Shown one piece after another: positions 33,500-44,579 of a stretch of DNA of 64,000 nt. How positions within the stretch are numbered: the stretch's first letter is position 1; the number at the start of each line of letters is the position of its first letter. The notes under the pieces were generated by a model that did not search any database, was not told where the DNA came from, and saw only the letters and a list, made by a program, of their open reading frames with translations. The DNA is from Anastrepha obliqua (lineage: Eukaryota; Arthropoda; Insecta; Diptera; Tephritidae): assembly GCF_027943255.1 (NCBI RefSeq), contig NC_072893.1, positions 18,684,001-18,748,000 of the forward strand, given 5' to 3'. Position numbers and translations under genes: made by a program.

Positions 33500-35490
33500 G
33501 TATGAAATGAAAACTATGAATGAATGCTTCTAGTTAAGTTCTACGCCAATTCTAATTAAGAAATATTTAACAAACAAAACAACATTCCATGCCATGCATG
33601 TACCAATGTATGTATGCATGTATGTATGTATGTCTGTATGTATTTATACACAAAAGTATGTAGGCAGTTATGCGCAATATTTATGTCACTTGGCTTAGCT
33701 GCTGCTCATTGAGCTAAATTTGCTGATAATTCATGAAAGGCACGCAAGCGCAACATTTGCCAAACACACACGCGTACACACACACACATGCATACGTACC
33801 GGCAAGCAAACACTGCGTTCACTTATTAATCACATATTAATCTGCACATAGCGCGTGTGATTCATATGTACATACAATCAGCACGAAAAGAAATCATACA
33901 CTTACACACATACACACATACATACGTATATGAATTCCAGCAAACAAACATAAAAACCAATGAATTTCACATTCGCTCATTCATCGGGCTGGGCTTTGTT
34001 CGAAGAATCTGCCAGCCAAACAAGCAATTTGCCTACTGATCTAAATTTGTTTTTGGAGCAATCAAACAATGACATTCAGCAGGCTATAAATAAAGTACAA
34101 ATGAAATAATTTCACTCTATAAAAATATTATCGAAAAATTGTGTAGTACAAATTTTTACAACCCACACAAGAAACACTTCCCTGCTCAGAGCAATTTTTT
34201 TTTTAATTATTAACCGATAGTGAAGCCTCGCTCTTGCTTCTATGTTACTAATTAAAAGTTTATACTTTTTAGCTGATAAGTAGTAAAGTATGCGGCGAAT
34301 TTAGAGCATATTTCGAGAAGAAAACAAAAACATACGCACAAAATATTATTAATTTCGGCATTATCGCGAGAGGCTGTTTCGGCGACCATACCACAATTAA
34401 CGCCATAAACATTTGCTGTGTATAAAAAAAAAATAAAAAAAAAAAAAAAAATAAAAATAAAAAAAAAAATAAAAAAAAAATAAAAATAAAAACACAACAA
34501 CAACACAAGAAATATCGTACATTTGTTAGTCAAACCAGCCGTTGCTGATGCCGTTAGCGTCACACTAATAAATAGACTCTGCTACAGATGCGCAACCAAA
34601 AGGCAAGGCAATCAAAAAAACAAGCGGCAACGGCGGTCCATAAGTCATTTGGAAAGAATTTTGTCAAGTGTTTTGTAATTGAAATTGAAATGTCGGCGTC
34701 GACAATAAAATGATCTCAACGAAATGTTTCTTTTTTCTTGCTACACTATTCTAATTTGTTCCTTAGCGTGTGTGGCTTGTTAGTGCTGGCAAACGCGTGC
34801 AAATATACTAACAATTGAGATATTCGTAATGTGTGTTTGCAACATCATAAACTACTTGCGACAAGCACTTGTTCAACTAACGATAAGATAACGTCAATAA
34901 ATATTTTGCTACATGGTGAGTGATAATATACACACAGTGCAAGGAAATCGTAGCGCTAAGTGCTTTTTTCGCAATGATTTCAATGCTTACTTTTTTGTTA
35001 ATTTATTATGTAGATAAATTTACTTTAGTTTAATATTTTTTCGCAATTACGTTTTTGTTAATTTATTATATAAATATATGTATCTACTTTAGTTCTATAA
35101 ATTTTTTTTGTTTTGTTTTTTTTTTTTTTTGTTTTGCAAATGTTACCTTTGCTTTCAAAATTTTTCTACAATAGTAAAAGAAAATTTTCGACGAATTTGA
35201 TTAATGCAGAGTAATAACAAATATTTCATAGCTTTATAGCAAAAAAAAAAAACAGTAATCGAATCGGTTGACTCATTTTTGATTTGTGGCAGTTTGAAAA
35301 TAAATTTTATGAATTTTTACCTCATTCTAGTTTATAGACTCGCGCCTTTTGTAAGTTTATGAAATTTATAGCAGAAAAGACCTTTCGGGGGAAATAAGCG
35401 TCGAAATACGAAAAATCCTATCCAAATCGAAGCATTCTGTGAAGAGTTTTTAGCTCACATTTGTACATATGTTCGAAATTTATCTTACAA
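33500..35490. other. microsatellites and AT-rich DNA, no gene recognised
   Basis: TGTA repeats at about 33600-33650, CACA/CATA runs at 33765-33930, and an A-rich block with AAATAAAA units at 34425-34495 whose complement gives hydrophobic nonsense frames. Nothing else is supported. Confidence 0.45.
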
Positions 35491-35786
35491 AACGTAAATG
35501 TATTATCATTTATTAAATATAACAAAAATCCTTAAATCTAAATGCAAACAAAGAGTTTCAGAGATATTGCATACAACCAATTTTTTGGAAATTTTGTATA
35601 CTTTTGTTAATCGAAAAAATAAAAAGAATTTTTGTTTAACTTTTTTAACAATAGGGACTTTGGTTTTTGACATTTTGTTGTTTGTCAAGTTGTTAAACAA
35701 TAAATTCTTCGAAAGTTTTATTTTTTTTTTATATTTTGTAAAATTTGTTAAACAACAAATTCTTTCCAAGTTTTATATATAATATA

Positions 35787-37066
35787 AGGTTGGCCAAAAA
35801 GTCTTGCGGTATTTCCGCAAGCTTGTCTTTGCAAGCGCGTAGTTCTAGTTGTATTCGTCGCATCGGTTCACGCTAGAGCTTTTTGGAAAGCTCTTTTCAC
35901 GTGCTAACACGTGTTTGATTAATTGTTGTTTGCTTTTAGTCGGTCGTGAGTTATAGCGTCGCAAACATGGAGCAAAAGAAAGAGAAAATACGGCATATTT
36001 TACAGTACTACTACGATTAAGACAAAAATGCATCTGATGCTGCCAATAAAATTTGTGCAGTTTATGGACCCGATACAGTTTCCATTTCCACCGCACAACG
36101 ATGGTTTCAACGTTTTCGCTCTGGTGCAGAGGTGATCGAAGATGCGCCACGGTCCGGAAGGCCTGTCGTCGAAAATTGCGATAAAATCGCTGAATTGATC
36201 GAAAGAGACCGGCATAGTAGCAGCCGTAGCATCGGCCAAGAGCTGGGCATGAGTCATCAAACCGTTATAAACCATTTGAAGAAGCTGGGATTCAAAAAGA
36301 AGCTCGATGTATGGGTGCCACACGACTTGACGCAAAAAAACATTTTTGCCCGTATGGATGCATGCGAATCGCTTCTGAATCGCAACAAAATCGACCCGTT
36401 TTTGAAGCGGATGGTGACTGGCGATGAAAAGTGGGTCACTTACGACAACGTGAAGCGCAAACGGTCGTGGTCGAAAAGCGGTGAAGCTGCCCAGACGGTG
36501 GCCAAGCCTGGATTGACGGCCAAGAAGGTTCTTCTGTGTGTTTGGTGGGATTGGCAAGGAATCATCCACTATGAGCTGCTCCCCTATGGCCAAACGCTCA
36601 ATTCGGACCTGTACTGCCAACAACTGGACCGCTTCAATGCAGCACTCATGCAGAAGAAGCCATCTTTGATCAACAGAGGCCGAATTGTCTTCCATCAGGA
36701 CAACGCCAGGCCACACACATCTTTGGTGACGCGCCAGAAGCTCCGGGAGCTCGGATGGGAGGTTCTTTTGCATCCACCGTATAGTCCGGATCTCGCACCA
36801 AGTGATTACCACCTATTTCTGTCCATGGCGAACGAGCTTGGTAGTCGGAAGTTGTCCACAAGAGAGTCCTGTGAAAATTGGCTCTCCGAGTTTTTTGACA
36901 ATAGGGAAGCGAGCTTCTATAAGAGGGGCATTATGAAGTTGGCATCTCCTTGGGAACTCGTCATCGAACAAAACGGCGCATGTTTGACTTAAATCGCATT
37001 ATTAGAACCAATTTTATGAACAATTGAAAATTCAATAAAAATACCGCAGGACTTTTTTGACAACCT
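35787..37066 (+). mobile_element. full-length mariner, almost intact
   Basis: A 1280-bp element with inverted ends AGGTTGKCMAAAAAGTC (about 28 bp, few mismatches) and flanking TA at 35785-35786 and 37067-37068. It has the normal full length for a mariner and a single transposase gene. It inserted into the tandem array, whose unit ends just before it (CCAAGTTTTATATATAA) and resumes after it. Confidence 0.92.
35967..36992 (+). pseudogene. mariner transposase (DD34D), one premature stop
   Basis: From the ATG at 35967 the frame runs 341 codons to the stop at 36990-36992, the usual mariner length, broken only by TAA at 36018-36020 (codon 18). The N-terminus has the paired HTH (QRWFQRFRSGAEVIEDAPRS, then SRSIGQELGMSHQTVINHLK) and the linker signature WVPHDL. 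The catalytic triad is complete: D153 in VTGDEKWVTY, D245 in FHQDNARPHTS, D280 in PYSPDLAPSDYHLF, with 34 residues between the last two. The closest family in style is the irritans/mellifera group common in Hymenoptera and flies. A second ATG at 36132 would give a product lacking the first part of the DNA-binding domain, so activity is unlikely. The minus-strand 270-codon frame here is a shadow. Confidence 0.92.
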
Positions 37067-38964
37067 TATATATTTTTTTTTAATTATTATTTTTTTAATT
37101 TTTTAAAAATCGGGACTTTAGCTTTTGATATTTTGTAAAAGTTTTTAAACAAAAAATTCTTCAAAGTTTTTCCTTTTTCTTAATTTTTTTCTTATTTTAA
37201 TGTTTTTATTTTTTTTATAAAAAAAAAAAAAAAAACAAATTAAAAAAATTTTTTTTTGTTGGGATGTTGATTTTGGATATTTTGCAAAAAATTTTAACCA
37301 AAAAATTCGTTCAAGTATTATGTTTTTTTTTTAATTAGGTTTAATTTTTGATATTTGCTACAATTTGTAAATTTTTTTTTAATTTTTTTTATTTATTTTT
37401 TTTTAATGTTTTTGTTTTTTTTTTAATTTTTATTTTTTTTATTTCTTTTTAATTTTTTAATTTTTTTTATTTTTTTTTTTTAATTTTTTAATTTTTTTTT
37501 AAATTTTGTTTTAACTTTTTTAAAAATTGGGACTTTGGTTTTTGGTACTTTGTAAGAGTTGTTAAACAACAAATTCTTTCCGAGGTTTATATTTTTTTGA
37601 TATTTCGTTAAATTTGTTAAACAACTAATGTTTTTCACGTTTTAAATTTTTTTTAATTTTTTTTTCTTAATTTTTTTTTTTTTAATTTTTTTTCAGTTTT
37701 TCTTTTTTTAATTTATTTTTATTTTCTTATAAAGTTTTTTAAAAATCTGGTCTTTGACTTTTGATATTCTGTAAGAGTTGTTAAATAAAAGATTCTTTCA
37801 AGTTTTTCCTTTTTTCTTTTTTTGATTTTGGTTTTTAATTATTTTAATGTTTTCATTTTTTTATTTGAAAACAGAACAAATTCAATTTTTGTTTTTTTAT
37901 TTGGATGTTGATTTTGGATACTTTGTAAAAAATTTTAATCAAAAAATTCGTTCAAGTTCTAAATTTTTTTTAAATTAGGTTTGATTTTTGATATTTTCTA
38001 CACTTTGCAAATTTTTATTTTAATTTTTTTATTTTTTTTTATTTTTTTATTTATTTTATACTTTTTTTAAAGTTTTTTATTTTTTTTTTTAATTTTGTTT
38101 TAACTTTTTTAAAAAATGGGACTTTGGTTTTTGATATTTTGTAAGAGTCGTTAAACAACAAGTTCCTTCCAAGTTTTATATTTTTTTTTTTAATTCTTCT
38201 TTTTTTAATTTTTTTTTCCTTTTTTTATTTTTTTTTTAACTTTAAAAATCGAGACTGTGGCTTTTGATATTTTGTAAAAGTTTTTTTAATGTTTTCATTT
38301 TTCTTATTTAAAAAACAAATACATTTTTTATTTAAAAAACAAATAAATTTTTTTTTAATTTAAAATTTTTTTAAATTTTTTTTTAAATTAAATTTTTTTT
38401 TTTAGTTGGGATATTAATGTTTGATATTTTGTAACAAATTGTAAACGAAAATTTTTTTTCATTTGTTTTTATTAAAAAAAACCAAATTTTAATTTTTTGT
38501 AGTTCCAATGTTGGTTTTGGATATTTTGTAAAAAGATTCAAACAAAAAATTCTTTCATGTTTCATATTTTTTTATTTTTTTTTTTTATTTGGATTTTAGT
38601 TTTTTTATATTTTGTAAAATTTGTTACAAATTGTACATTTTGTTTTATTAAAACATTTTTTTTTAAATTTTTTTAAAACAATAGGATGTTGACCTTGAAT
38701 ACTTTATAAAAAAATTAAATAAGCAAGCAATTCTTTTAAGTTTAATATTTAAAAAAAAATTTTGTTTTTTAACCTTTTTTAAAAATTGGGATTTTTGATA
38801 TTTTGTTAAATTTGTTAAACAAAAAAACTTTTCAAGTTTTATATATTTTTTTATTTTTTAAATTAGGATGATGAGTTCAGATATTTCGTAAAAAATCTTC
38901 AACAAAAATTTGTTTAAAGTTTTATATATTATATATATTTTTTTTTTTTATTTTTTTTTTCATT

Positions 38965-40330
38965 TTTGAAAATTCTTTACATTTCAAACTCTTTATATTC
39001 GAAGCATGAAATTATATTCGAAATTTTTTATATTCGAAACAAAATTATATTCGCCGCAAAAAATTATGAATAATTCAAATAATTAAAAATACAGTAAAGG
39101 CAGTTTTTGCCACAACTGCCGCCTGGTACTGAGTGGGCAATTGAGAAGTGAAACGGTCTCTTGACAAGAAAAAATTGCAACCTACAAATCTTTTATCGGG
39201 AGATCTTTCACTAACTGTATCAATAAATGAGTTTTCGTTGTACTTTAAACTGTTTAAAAAAATACTACAAGCCTTAAAAATTTAGAGTTTTTGGGTTGTT
39301 CTAAAATCGTTTGAACAACCGGCTTGAGTTTGATACAAAGTGAACATAAACCACTCAGCCAATGGCTTACTCATGTCGTATTCGGAGAAGCAATTTCTTT
39401 TAATCATATTTAAATAAATCAGTTTTGATCTAATTTTAGCCCTTCTTATTTACTTTCCTTCAAACAAAATAAAAAATCACTTTTTTTCACTACCTCAGTG
39501 TGGGACTTCAATGGATTGAATTTCTAAAGAAAAAAGGCATTTGAAGAGTGAGTCATATCGCACACTTCCGCTTGAATAATTGCTCTGAAACTGATTCGCT
39601 TCTCACGTACCAATACTAAAACGTGTTGAATGCCTCCTCAGTGTTCGATATGGTTGTTAAAGCTAGTAAAAATGGGTCAATCGCCCTTTGGCGAATTTTT
39701 ATTTTTTTTCTTATTATATTTTTTTTTGCATTGATAAGATTTACTTTGCCACACGAAGGCTTTGACTTAGTTACATTACGAATTACACGTGTTTATAATA
39801 GAGGATCTCACGTACTGACTTATATGTACGTATGTATATGGTATGTAACTGTTAACTTATGTCTCAGCGCTTGAAGCGCTTGCACTAGACCCACACTTGC
39901 CTAGACCCGACTGACTGAAACTCCAATTTGGTCATAAAGTGTGATTCAAGTAAGCAATTCAAATAAATATGGAGTATAACTAGAAGTTTAAAACTTTGTA
40001 TCAAATTTAAGAAATGCAACAGATTTCAACAAAATTTTAACCTTCCTAATTTTTTATTTTTTTATTTTGTTAACAAATGACCCACAGCTGATCCTTTGAT
40101 ACTTTTCATGAACTTGCCAGAAGAAAAACTCCTAACTAAATCTGTAACTTCTGACTAGGAAGAGTCTCTCAGTTTGTCCCTCAAAAGTGTTCCAAGGCAC
40201 AGGTGTTTTGAGTAAAGGAGCGACTTTCTGCCAGTTCTAATTAAATACTGACAAAAATAACAGACTTAAATTAAACAAAATTATAATAATAATAATTTAA
40301 ACATGACTGGTAGGCATATTGGTGAACTGC
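38965..40330. other. AT-rich DNA, nothing recognised
   Basis: A few TTATATTCGAA repeats lie at 38990-39060. The remainder has no motif-bearing frame or paired termini. Confidence 0.4.
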
Positions 40331-40344
40331 ATGAGCAAATGCTG

Positions 40345-40476
40345 GGCCCTTCACAAGACTGTCTGTTCTTTGTTACCGGAACGGTATAAATACGGTTACC
40401 TGGCCAAGGACTGTCACTCCTCCAGCCAGACACTCAAGCATTAATGGGGAATATTTATACAGTTACAACAACAACA
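40345..40476 (+). repeat. CAA-tailed structured retroposon (copy 3) with target duplication
   Basis: 132 bp containing GTTACCGGAACGG, TATAAATACGGTTACC, CAAGGACTGTCACT, TAATGGGGAATATTTAT and the tail GTTACAACAACAACA. It is flanked by AGCAAATGCTG (40334-40344) and AGCAAATATTG (40477-40487), an 11-bp duplication with two mismatches. Confidence 0.72.
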
Positions 40477-40489
40477 AGCAAATATTGAG

Positions 40490-40950
40490 TCATATGAAAG
40501 TGTCTTATCTTGTATGGGGGTAAAAGACTCTGAGCTTGACCGTCAGCGAGTGGTAGAGGACATAATCACGGAACCCAGTAGAAGGTGGTCTCTGACTACT
40601 AACTGCAGAGTCTCCAAAACGCTCTAGCCAAAACTGAATCTTAAAAGGACAAAATGTCTGCTTGGACTCAACAGATCAGCTACCTGCATCTCCTCATAGG
40701 TGTTGTAACGGGTCACTACACTATTGGCACCCTTAGCCAGTAGAATGGGTGTATCTCACAGTGACTTCTGCAGCAGCTGTGAAGATGAAAAAGATATTGT
40801 TTGGGTACAATATCTCGTCTGTGCATTTCCTGCACTTCAAAGAAGCCGTGGCAAATATCTTTGCGATTATTTTTTTGAAGGCCTGAAAAATTTGAAAAGT
40901 TTTCAATTTCAATCAATTAAAATCATCGCCTTTTATTTAGAAAAATAGCT
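40490..40950 (+). pseudogene. I/jockey-group LINE C-terminal remnant
   Basis: TGHYTIGTLASRMGVSHSDF, then CSSCEDEKDIVWVQYLVCAF and PALQRSRGKYL, corresponds to the TGHCxxGxHAxRxG...CRxCxxEEEExxxHxLCxCP end of these LINEs. Upstream RNase H text is too degraded to read. Confidence 0.7.
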
Positions 40951-41224
40951 ATTTAAAAACATAGTGAGTGATTAATTTTGCGCCGCGAAAAAAAATTTCG
41001 CTATTTTTCTACTCTCTTCTTCGAAAGTTCTGTATTTAGGGAAGCTACAAAGCAATTTTTGATATTTTTAAGATGTTTGTATAAAGCGTAAACTTTATTA
41101 AAATGTATTTTAATTTTTCTTAGAATGAAATTACATACGAAATCACAAGATCTTTACGCAAGAGGTTAAATTTATGTTTAGCCATTTAATGTGGAATTAT
41201 TATTATTGTTTAGTGCTTTTACGC

Positions 41225-41570
41225 CGTATCGAAGATGCTCGATTGCTCGCTAAAGACTTCAGCTGGTTCCATATTGGAGCGCAGTCAACTGATTCATTCT
41301 GATTCGCTGTCAATTTAGATCGAATACATATGCGCCAAGAACCTGTGGCTCTTTCTCGTTCGTGTCAGCTTGAGGATTTTACTCTAGTGACACCCAACTA
41401 AGAGAATATTTGGTCTTCTGGAGGGTATGTCCCAGCCATCTGAACTTTCCTGCTCTGATTTCAATGTTAATGGGTTTTTGCTTACTCTGCTTCATAAGTT
41501 ATGCATTGGAGATCCAACTTTCCAGTTCGTAATCGTAATTTGATTTTAGTGCTTGTTTCGAACACTTTAT
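41225..41570 (-). pseudogene. RTE-like LINE C-terminal remnant
   Basis: The minus strand reads IEIRAGKFRWLGHTLQKTKY, then VSLE-stop-NPQADT, corresponding to the RKWRWIGHTLRK...LxWNPQGxRxRGRP end of one RTE-like LINE group. The tail (IWNQLKS) is in another frame. It belongs with the tails at 49140-49340 and 49855-50065. Confidence 0.65.
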
Positions 41571-41579
41571 CTTTGATTA

Positions 41580-42535
41580 AAATATGTGAATCGTGGAAAA
41601 AAAATACAACTCGAGCGATTCATTTTGTGCCACAATTTGCTTTTCAATAAAATCGTACTTTTATAAAAAATTGAATATTTCATATATTTAATGCCAGCAC
41701 TCCTATTATTTTGTGAGCAACTGTATGTACATACATACATATGCAGGCAGGTACTCGCATTCGTATTTTTGTAAACCTGCCATAGGCGCCAAATTTTGTG
41801 ACCAAAATAATATTTTTTTGCAAATATGACTTCAACTTCGTCATTTCAGATATGACTTTCAACTTCTTTTGAAAGCAAACTAATAAACTTAACGATTCAA
41901 TTTTATTACGAAGAAACATTCAAACGCCTGGTCAACTAAACCACAGCTAAAAGTACCAAGAAGACCTGCTTCATGGGAGCATAAAACGTATGCAAGACCT
42001 GATTATAGCCAAATAAAAAAAGAGGAACAAAAGAAAAGGAATACAAAAACATAACTCGACACTTTCATTCCCACACCTTCGCATATTGATGACATTTGCA
42101 AAACGAAAATGAAAAAATATGTAAGTGGGATTTACAACCAGCTCAAGTCTGTCCATAAGACGTAAGTGATGGTGGTGGTGGTAAGAAGAATGCCACGGCT
42201 GCTGCTGCTGCTGCGGCTACCTGTAGACGAGCTGACTGCTAAATACAAGTAGCCGAACACTTGATACCCAACGAATCCTACTTATTGTGTAGTCTGACGC
42301 AAGAAAAAAAAAAAAAATACAAAAAAAGGAAAAATATGAAACAAAAAAGAAATAAAAAAAAATATAAAATATAAAAAAAATACAAATTCACATACATTAC
42401 ACACACACATGCGTACATAAGTGAGTGTGTGTGGTTAAGTATATACATTTGTATGATGTTTGTTGCTATTCCGACAGGTTAGTTTTGAGTACAGACTTTT
42501 ACATGCGCATATGTACAAACATGCATACATAGGTG
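41580..42535. other. no recognised gene
   Basis: Includes GGTGGTGGTGG at 42170-42181, a (GCT)n run at 42199-42213 and an A-rich block at 42300-42385. Confidence 0.4.
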
Positions 42536-42602
42536 CATACATACATACATACATACATACATACATACATACATACATACATACACACATACACACATAC
42601 AT
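42536..42602. repeat. CATA tetranucleotide microsatellite
   Basis: About 16 near-perfect CATA units, with two CACA variants at the right end. Confidence 0.95.
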
Positions 42603-44575
42603 AAGCACAAGTAGACCCAATCTAGCGACTTAAGACCTGTCTGCTAAGTGTCGTTTGCATATTTTCCATGCCGAACCGAACCCTTCACAACCACTACTAC
42701 TGAGCTTGGCATTTGCATATAAATTTTTATTGCTTGCCACTTGCTTTAATTTTTTCATTTATTTGTATGATTTTTTTCTTCGTTTTTTTTGTTTTGCATT
42801 TTTTATATAACCCGCTGCTGCACTAGCGTTACGGATCGGAACATCTTAAAGCCATGAACTTGTTGCTATAAAACATTTATTTTTATTTCCTTTTACCCCT
42901 TTTCTGGTCTGTGCCATGAACAAAAAAAATAAACTGTTCAAAAAATTTAAACGAGTCTGTCAAACCAGTTTCACAGCACAAACACATGCGCATATTTGTG
43001 TGTGTGTGTAGAAAAATGTACACTTCTAAAGGTGAAGAGCAGTGCGCGCACCTCAATAGTTGAGCCACGACGATGAATTTCACATGGAAACAGAATATTT
43101 CAGCAGTGGAAGGCAAAAGATTGAAGAAGAAGCCAGCGAACCAGCAAACCATCGAAGCACTGAAGCACTTCACTAACTACGCAAACAAATGTCCGGTGAA
43201 GACAAAATACCGTAGAGCAAGCAAAGAAGCCTACAAGCAAATGCACATACGCACATACCTACAGGCAGCTTATATGTATGTACGTGGGTATGTATATTTA
43301 AATGCTTCCAATAAAGCCAAATTGCTTGGTGTAATTTAGGCAGCGCGTGAGTGGTGGTAGTTTGAAAATAAAAGTTGCAATTGCACCAATCGGCACTACT
43401 GTCGCGCATCAAAATATTGCTGCTGGTAGTACGTACAGACATACGTGCACACATACATACATACATACATATGCACATTTAATGTATAGTAGTCAAGCGC
43501 ACGGGTAAGTCGGTAGGTAATATTGATAGGGTTCACTGCTCCAAAGTGCAGGCAATGCAGCTGTAAAATGAAAAACCATCACTTTTATGCGCATGCGCGG
43601 CGGCGATTATTGCCGCGCATTAGTACTTGCAAGTTTTGTAATCAGCACTGGGATGGAAGATATGCCACGGAAGAGGCAAGCAGCTGATAGTTAACAGAGG
43701 TGCTGGCGGTGGTGGAAGAAGCACGTACAGCGTCGTGGCTGACGTGAGAGGCCAAAGTGCATGAGCGGCAGGAAAAACGCGTTGTATGGGTAAATGTAAA
43801 AAAACAAATAAAAAGAAGATAAAAAAAAAACAAAAAAAGAAAAATATGAAAATATAATAAAAAAGATAAAACAAAAGCAAAAACAAAAATTAAAAAAATA
43901 AAAAAAACCAAAAAAAGATGCAATAAACGTAAAAAAGCGCAACAAAGCAAAAAAGCTTCATCAAGCATAGTAAATCATATATTGTAAATAAAAATAAAAT
44001 TCACAAAATATAATGAAAAACACCGAAAAACCAAAAAATAATTGCTATTTGAGTGAAGCATCTAAACGCCAACGTGCCATATCAAAGTGACTCGTTCGCT
44101 GTTCACAACTCCGCTAGCCAGAGCAAGCACACATTCACCTCCGCCAAGAAATTATCGCTCAACCAGTGAGCGCTGCCGCTGTGCGTAATACCAGGGGTGA
44201 CTCTTTTGTCTCATTGCCATTATCGTTGTGTGCGTGCAGCATAACGCCTTGATTGTGTTTGTGTCACAAAACTTTGCGTTTGCATGTATTTTTAGCTGTA
44301 CACTCTTGAAAGCAATTGAAAATAATTGAGCGCAACTTTTTTGAGTTTATTTATTTGTGAGAAAATGTTTGCTCGCTCGCTCGCTGTTTGGCCGAAATGG
44401 AATAGTACTAAAAATGCCCACTTGTGGAGAACTACTAAAGTGCGAATGTAGCGCTCCATTTCTGTGACAAGCAATGGCAGATTTGCCGGGACGCGGTACT
44501 TTAAATTCATATATAGTCGACGTCAAAAGAAACCATTTTATTATTTAATGATCTAGAAAACTAAAATAAAAAACA
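42603..44575. other. unassigned intergenic DNA
   Basis: No motif-bearing frame is visible. An A-rich block lies at 43797-43970. The GC-richer segment 43500-43760 holds no recognisable domain. Confidence 0.4.
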
Positions 44576-44579
44576 AAAA

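Larger units (their letters stand above)
35580..38960. repeat. AT-rich higher-order tandem array, split by a mariner
   Basis: Two related unit types alternate. Type A contains GGGACTTTGGTTTTTGATAT, then TTTTGTAAGAGTTGTTAAAC and TTCTTTCCAAGTTTTATA. Type B contains GGGATGTTGATTTTGGATAT and AATTCGTTCAAGTT. Units are separated by T-rich spacers. Starts are near 35645, 37107, 37258, 37527, 37745, 37904, 38113, 38245, 38404, 38505, 38680, 38778 and 38860. Corresponding units recur about 640 bp apart (37107 and 37745; 37258 and 37904; 37338 and 37978), a higher-order period. The mariner at 35787-37066 sits inside the array. Confidence 0.75.

Noticed and set aside
36000..36812. 270-codon minus-strand frame
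   Set aside because: It is the antisense shadow of the mariner transposase at 35967-36992 and has no domain of its own.
42536..42602. Could the regularly spaced repeats be a CRISPR array?
   Set aside because: It is a tetranucleotide microsatellite with no spacers, in a eukaryotic genome.
42435..42620. 61-codon frame of repeating MYVC
   Set aside because: Translation of the CATA microsatellite.
43642..43968. Minus-strand frames of 84-108 codons, rich in Phe
   Set aside because: Produced by an A-rich block on the plus strand; composition artefact.
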